This document shows positions 59,590 to 64,000 of a DNA stretch of 64,000 nucleotides, piece by piece. Source of the stretch: Blastomyces gilchristii SLH14081 (lineage: Eukaryota; Ascomycota; Eurotiomycetes; Onygenales; Ajellomycetaceae); assembly GCF_000003855.2 (NCBI RefSeq), contig NW_003101667.1, positions 469,012 to 533,011 of the forward strand, written 5' to 3'. Each line of letters begins with the position of its first letter. Positions within the stretch are counted from its first letter, which is position 1. The notes under the pieces were generated by a model. That model was not told where the DNA came from. It was given only the letters and a program-made list of their open reading frames with translations, and did no database searches. Made by a program: the position numbers and the translations under genes.

Positions 59590-62260
59590 GAATTGCTCAG
59601 TTCAGAAATAACTTGTTAGCTTTTATGTGTATATAACTGATCTCTTTCAATCTTGATTTCACATCTGCAACTGCTGTGTTCATGACTGTTGCATCTGTAA
59701 CTGTTGTTTCTACTGTATTCACCACTGCTGTGTTCACAATCACTATTCTCTTCCTTATCTTTTTTAAAGCATTCTGTGAGATGTGCGGATGCAATTCATA
59801 CAACAGATAGAATGATGAATGCTTGAAGACTGCATGCTGTCAAATGTGTGTGACTAATAGCACCTGTCTGAGATATTCATCTCATAGTCTCATAGACTTG
59901 CTCACTAGATATTTTATTAGCATGTTGCTCAAGATTTCATTCAAGTGTTTCATCTTTCTATTTATCTGTAGATGATATGATGTTGCTCTACAATGTCTTG
60001 TCTGTAACTAGCTTATGAAATGCCTCACTACTTCTTCTATGAGATTTGTATCATTATCAGTTAGAATCTCACATGGCATTTCATAGTTAATATAGATCTC
60101 ATTATGTAGAAACTTCACTACTACTTTCTCTGTCATCTCTGAAACTGCTTTCATGACTGATCAGTCAGTAGTGTAGTCAATAGCAGTGATTATTCAACAG
60201 TTTTCATTTGATGTTCATAGTAATATGTCTATGAGATTCATCTCTCATTATTTAAACAGTTGTATTGTATAGTTCATCTGATGTTACACTTTCTTACATT
60301 CTAATCCTTTCTTGAATTCTTTCACAACCTGGCAATTCAGACACTCATAAGTATATGTCTGAATGTCCTCAGCCATGCTTAGTCAGTACACTCTTGATTC
60401 AACTATACTTATGAGTTCAGAACTTTCTAAGTGACTGAATTCCTTGTGCATGCAAGTCACTAAGTCATGTCTAAATAAATATTTCAGATAGAGAGCTTCT
60501 ACATATTCTAGATCATGATAAAGTACAACATCATTTTTTAATTTTCTCAGCTTGAAGTTTGAAAGCATCTCTTCTACTACTTTTATGACATGCTTGTTAT
60601 CTGATATCTTGTTATTCTTCAAGTGAGAGATTATTATGTTCACTCATTTCAATTTCTTGCATCTTCTCAGTGTGTTTCATGTGAACTTCTCTTGTGTCTG
60701 ATTCATAGAACTCTCACTCATGAAATCAGATCTGTAACTGATTGTATCAGATATCACAGCATCTGATCTCTTTCAGTATTTAATATGAAGATTGTATGCT
60801 TGAAACTCTGAGATTCAACATGCTAAGTATTTGAAAGATTTCATCATTAATTGTAGATAGATATGGCTTTTATAATTCATAATCACTGTTATTATATGCC
60901 TGTTAATAATATATCTATCTCATAATATCAGTGTGTACTTGATTGCTAGTAATTTCTTTTCATACACTGAGTAATTGAGCTCAGTATCTGATAGTTTTCT
61001 ATCATCATATATTATCAGATGCAGCTTGTCATTCTTACTTATCTGCAGAAGAGTGTCTCTGATAGCTCATTCAGATGTATCTGTCTTAATATAGAAAGGT
61101 TTATCACAATCTGATTGAATAAGCACTGAGAATGTTATCATACATTTTCTCAGTGTGAGAAAGGCCTCTTCACACACAGTATTTTAGATGATTGAATAAA
61201 ACTTCTTCTTTTACAGATTTGTATTCATTTCTCTTAAGAGATCTGAGAGTGATATAGATATTCATGTGAAATCCTTGATAAATCTGCAGTAATATAAGAT
61301 TAACTCAAGAAACTGTTATACATGATGTATGTTTCTCAGTCATGATCAATTCACTATAACATTCAATTTCTCTGAGATGAGATGTATACAGCTATCACTC
61401 ACTACATGTTCTATAAACTTCAACTCTTTCATTTCAAACACACACTTTGTTGATTTAATGTAGAGCTTATACTCTGTCAGAGTTATAAGCACTTCATTGA
61501 GATACTTCAGATATTTGTTATATGAGTTTGAGAAGACTAGAATGTTATTCAGATATACAAGACATAAGATTTCATTCTGTTTATAAAGAATCATATTCAT
61601 CATTGTTTGAAAGATGGCAGACACATTTGTCAGATTAAATGATATTATCAGAAATTCAAACTTTTCTCATTGTATATTAAACACAGTTCACAGTACTGAC
61701 AGTTCATCTATACAGATCTGTCAATATTCTGAGAGAAGATTGATCTTTAATAGATATCAGATGTTTCTGACTGTATTCAACTATTGTTGAATCTGTGATA
61801 ATAAGTATCTATTCTTGATCATAATCTTATTAAGTGCTTGATAATCAATACACATTCATCACTTCTCACTCATCTTTTTCATGAATAGAACTGAGAAGCC
61901 TCACACACTTGATAAGAGTTATATGAGATTATATTCTAGAAGGTCTGTGATCTGATACTTCTGTTCTTTGAGATGTGTTTGTGACAAAGAGTATGCATTT
62001 TGATTGACTGATTTCACATCCTCTGTGTCAATCTCATGTACAAATCCTTGTTTCAGTGAAAATTCTGATGAAAGATCTGTTCAGAAGATCTTTTCATACT
62101 TCTTCAGAAGTTTCTTCATACACTTGTTCTTCTGTATATTCTTTATCTTGATTTCCTCTGCTTCTGAGTCCTGTATGACATACAGAATGCTTTCAGATGA
62201 GGTCTTGCAAATCATTCTCTTTGTTTATTAATGTATAAGCAGATTTAACTCTTCTATATC
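59590..62260 (-). pseudogene. A2 pol remnant (RT, RNase H, integrase)
   Basis: It is collinear with A1 pol. Open pieces include RT 61624-61346 (IFQTMMNMILYKQNE, CLVYLNNILVFS), the integrase zinc region 60643-60383 (HKEFSHLESSELISIVESRVY) and the post-integrase tail 59803-59597. It has more stops and fewer CG, CC and GG words than A1. The accessory-gene start codon equivalent (ATGGACACAG in A1) reads ATAAATACAG here. Confidence 0.85.
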
Positions 62261-63422
62261 AGAGGTATGAAATGTCCTTCTCATATTAGTTGATAGAATT
62301 GTATGAATCATTTTCTTTCTATCAGTTAATTATATATGACATGTACATCATTGAATCTGCAGATTGAATCTTTGAAATCAAGCAAGTCTGAGAATAAGGT
62401 TGTATTTCACATTCTGCAGCTCTCATGCTCAAATATAGCAAGATCATTCTTCAAAGTGCAAGAGAACTCTTACTCTTGTCAGTAATACTAAATATCAGTT
62501 ATCAGATAATCTTATATATTGAGAATTCTTCACTCAGTGAATCTCTTTCAGTCTTCAGATTATATAATTATTAATATATTATATAGAAGCTTCTATGTCT
62601 GCTAACACTTTTGCAGTCATCTCTCAATTCTTACTTAAGTACTCTCTATACATTAACATTTCAGATCTCAAGGTATTGAGATAAGCATCTGCTTCTTCAT
62701 TCTTACTTATATCTCATTCAAGAGCCTGCTCTCTCTTGATATTTGTAGAATTCAGAGAGTCATCTAACATGAGCATCTCTTTCACTTTGAAGACTTTTCA
62801 TAGAATATCAGTAAGTGTCTCTGAGCTCACTGATTCTGTTAGTTGTTTGACTCTCTTGCTTCTCTTGACTGTGTATACTGTATATAATTCTTTGCATCAT
62901 GATTTTAACATCTGAAGTTAAAGCAAGCTTTATACTCATAATATCAAGATTTTCACTCAGAGAATCTCTTTTTCAGAGAATTCAGTGCTTTAGTGATGAT
63001 ATTCAAATCTAGATTCATCACATTCAAGTGTGTGACTTGTATTATAGAAGTCTGATTATCTGTTCTTCACTAAGACATACTCAATTACAGTATTTTCTAT
63101 CATAATTGACTCACTTACTTCTGTATAATAAGAATGTTGTATGCTTCTTTCACTGTACCTGGTTATAAGATTAAGCATTTTCATTCTGCTCTCAACTCAG
63201 GTGTAAGATCATAAATGAAGATCTGTAAATAGAAAGATATTAAAAGCTCTTCATTCAATATGAGATAGTGTAAGCTGAAGTGTGTGAAGTATGATATAAG
63301 ATTATCTACTTATCTACACTCAGTGAAGTATTTATAACACTTGTCTCACACATTTACTTTCTCAAAGTTATGCAAGATTCATTTGAAAAACTCATTTCAT
63401 ATTTATGAGAATGAATATCACT

Positions 63423-63715
63423 TGTAAGAGGTCTACGCCGAATAGATCGGTATAATAGTTATAGGTCTTATATAACAAAGTGAAAAATGTTAAAGAAGGA
63501 AAAGAAAGAGAAAGTGCGAGAATCAGCAATTGAAGTGAATATTTATACATGTATGCAGTGTGTACGCAGTGAAGCTTCAGAGTGCAAGAATAGGAATTTC
63601 ATGGGTTTTTCAGCTGAGAATAAGCAATCAAGAATGACTGAGAATTAGAGCTTTCAGTGAAATCTATGAAGTGTAATAAAATAGTCTATATAATGATCAG
63701 GCACAGCCTGTCACA
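63423..63715 (-). repeat. 3' LTR of Gypsy family B, copy 2
   Basis: It is 293 bp; in element sense it runs TGTGACAGGCTGTGCC ... CGGCGTAGACCTCTTACA. It matches 7340-7609. A purine tract (AGAGAAGAAGGGGG on the minus strand, 63734-63718) precedes it. It is inserted in the gag of Gypsy A2. Confidence 0.85.
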
Positions 63716-64000
63716 TTAGCCCCCTTCTTCTCTAATCATGTGTAGTTCTCATCAGTCAAGGGCCGCGGTCTCAGATAATGCGGAACTCAGAGTCCAGGTC
63801 AAGTAATCATAGCTAACTCATTTTACAAGATATTATCAGCTGCAGCTGTGAGGTCTCTTATTGAGAATATCTTCAATCTCTCATTTGAGTTCATTATCTT
63901 CTTCTATGATCCCTGGCGGCTGTCAGTCAGCAATCAGTTGAGAAGAAAATGAATCAGTGACAGCACAGCAGAGCCAGCTTATATGAAAGACATTATGAAT
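63716..64000 (-). pseudogene. Gypsy family B, copy 2: integrase-terminal chromodomain
   Basis: Just inside the LTR, the minus strand reads PPGIIEEDNELK, then EIEDILNKRPHSCS, YLVK, YDYLTWT and SALSETAALD. These are the landmarks of a chromodomain like those ending chromovirus integrases (EVEEILDKR, YLVKWKGY, TWEP). TGA and TAA replace Trp and Gln codons. The element continues beyond the window. Confidence 0.75.

Larger units (their letters stand above)
48437..63422 (-). mobile_element. Gypsy family A, copy A2, with nested insertions
   Basis: It has the same layout as A1 but is more mutated. Its left LTR is split: 48437-48451 (TGTCATACAAAGGTT) and 53643-53799, with copia E between. Internally it has lost contiguity to a retroposon-tail copy (54590-54812), the tRNA-headed retroposon (55415-57449) and a MITE (57763-58268). 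Integrase lies at about 59600-60650, RNase H at 60790-61110, RT at 61190-62260 and gag from 62700. At 63423 a family-B Gypsy begins, so the 5' LTR is not in the window. The RT box reads YLNN (near 61555), with both catalytic Asp residues changed. Confidence 0.85.

Noticed and set aside
1..64000. CRISPR array or bacterial operon features
   Set aside because: No regularly spaced repeats of that kind; introns and retrotransposons show a fungal nuclear genome.

Overview
The window looks like a stretch of a filamentous ascomycete (Pezizomycotina) chromosome with two base-composition compartments. A gene island of about 13 kb (roughly 26.35-39.3 kb) has normal base composition and short spliced genes: introns of mostly 50-120 bases, GT..AG ends and CTAAC/CTGAC-type branch sites. 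It is flanked by about 26 kb and 25 kb of AT-rich DNA made almost entirely of dead retrotransposons. Their reading frames are full of TGA, TAG and TAA codons, and the changes between copies are nearly all C>T or G>A. This is the mark of repeat-induced point mutation (RIP) or a similar process. I cannot name the species; Eurotiomycetes/Onygenales would fit, but that is a guess.

Gene island. Four genes are supported, each with a splice model that keeps the frame. (1) 26498-28510 (+), a vacuolar-type amino acid transporter (AAAP/AVT family, 563 aa, six exons, one of 12 nt). (2) 30221-33474 (+), a 997-residue, largely disordered protein of unknown function, assembled from five exons. (3) 36950-34725 (-), the recombination mediator Rad52 (634 aa), with two MluI cell-cycle boxes upstream. 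(4) 38875-37724 (-), a UBA - C2H2 finger - UBX protein (315 aa) of the UBXN1/SAKS1 kind, a predicted Cdc48/p97 adaptor. Genes 2 and 3 converge. Genes 1 and 4 lie at the island edges and share a 17-nt upstream word that also occurs in a copia-type LTR.

Left flank (1-26.3 kb). A Gypsy/chromovirus pol remnant (family C, +); a truncated Gypsy (family B, -) with its LTR; two opposed fragments of Gypsy family A, one carrying a tRNA-derived SINE; a complete family-A Gypsy at 11211-19439 (-) with 183-bp LTRs; and a complete Ty1/copia at 19922-26182 (+) with 95-bp LTRs and a TAATA target duplication, itself carrying a 506-bp hAT-like MITE.

Right flank (39.3-64 kb). Degenerate unassigned transposon DNA with a second SINE; a spliced Cys-cluster/coiled-coil accessory pseudogene; a copia fragment (E2, -) with a second MITE; then a second family-A Gypsy (48437-63422, -). 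That Gypsy was hit by a copia element (48452-53642), a 2-kb tRNA-headed retroposon with an RNase H segment, a short copy of the same retroposon's tail, a third MITE, and another family-B Gypsy running off the window end.

The most notable observations are these. Family A carries an extra spliced gene on the strand opposite to gag-pol. The tRNA-headed retroposon joins an unmutated GC-rich head to a mutated LINE-like tail. Three MITE copies have exactly equal length and clean 8-bp target duplications. The CC/GG/CG-depleted signature does not look like plain CpA-directed RIP.
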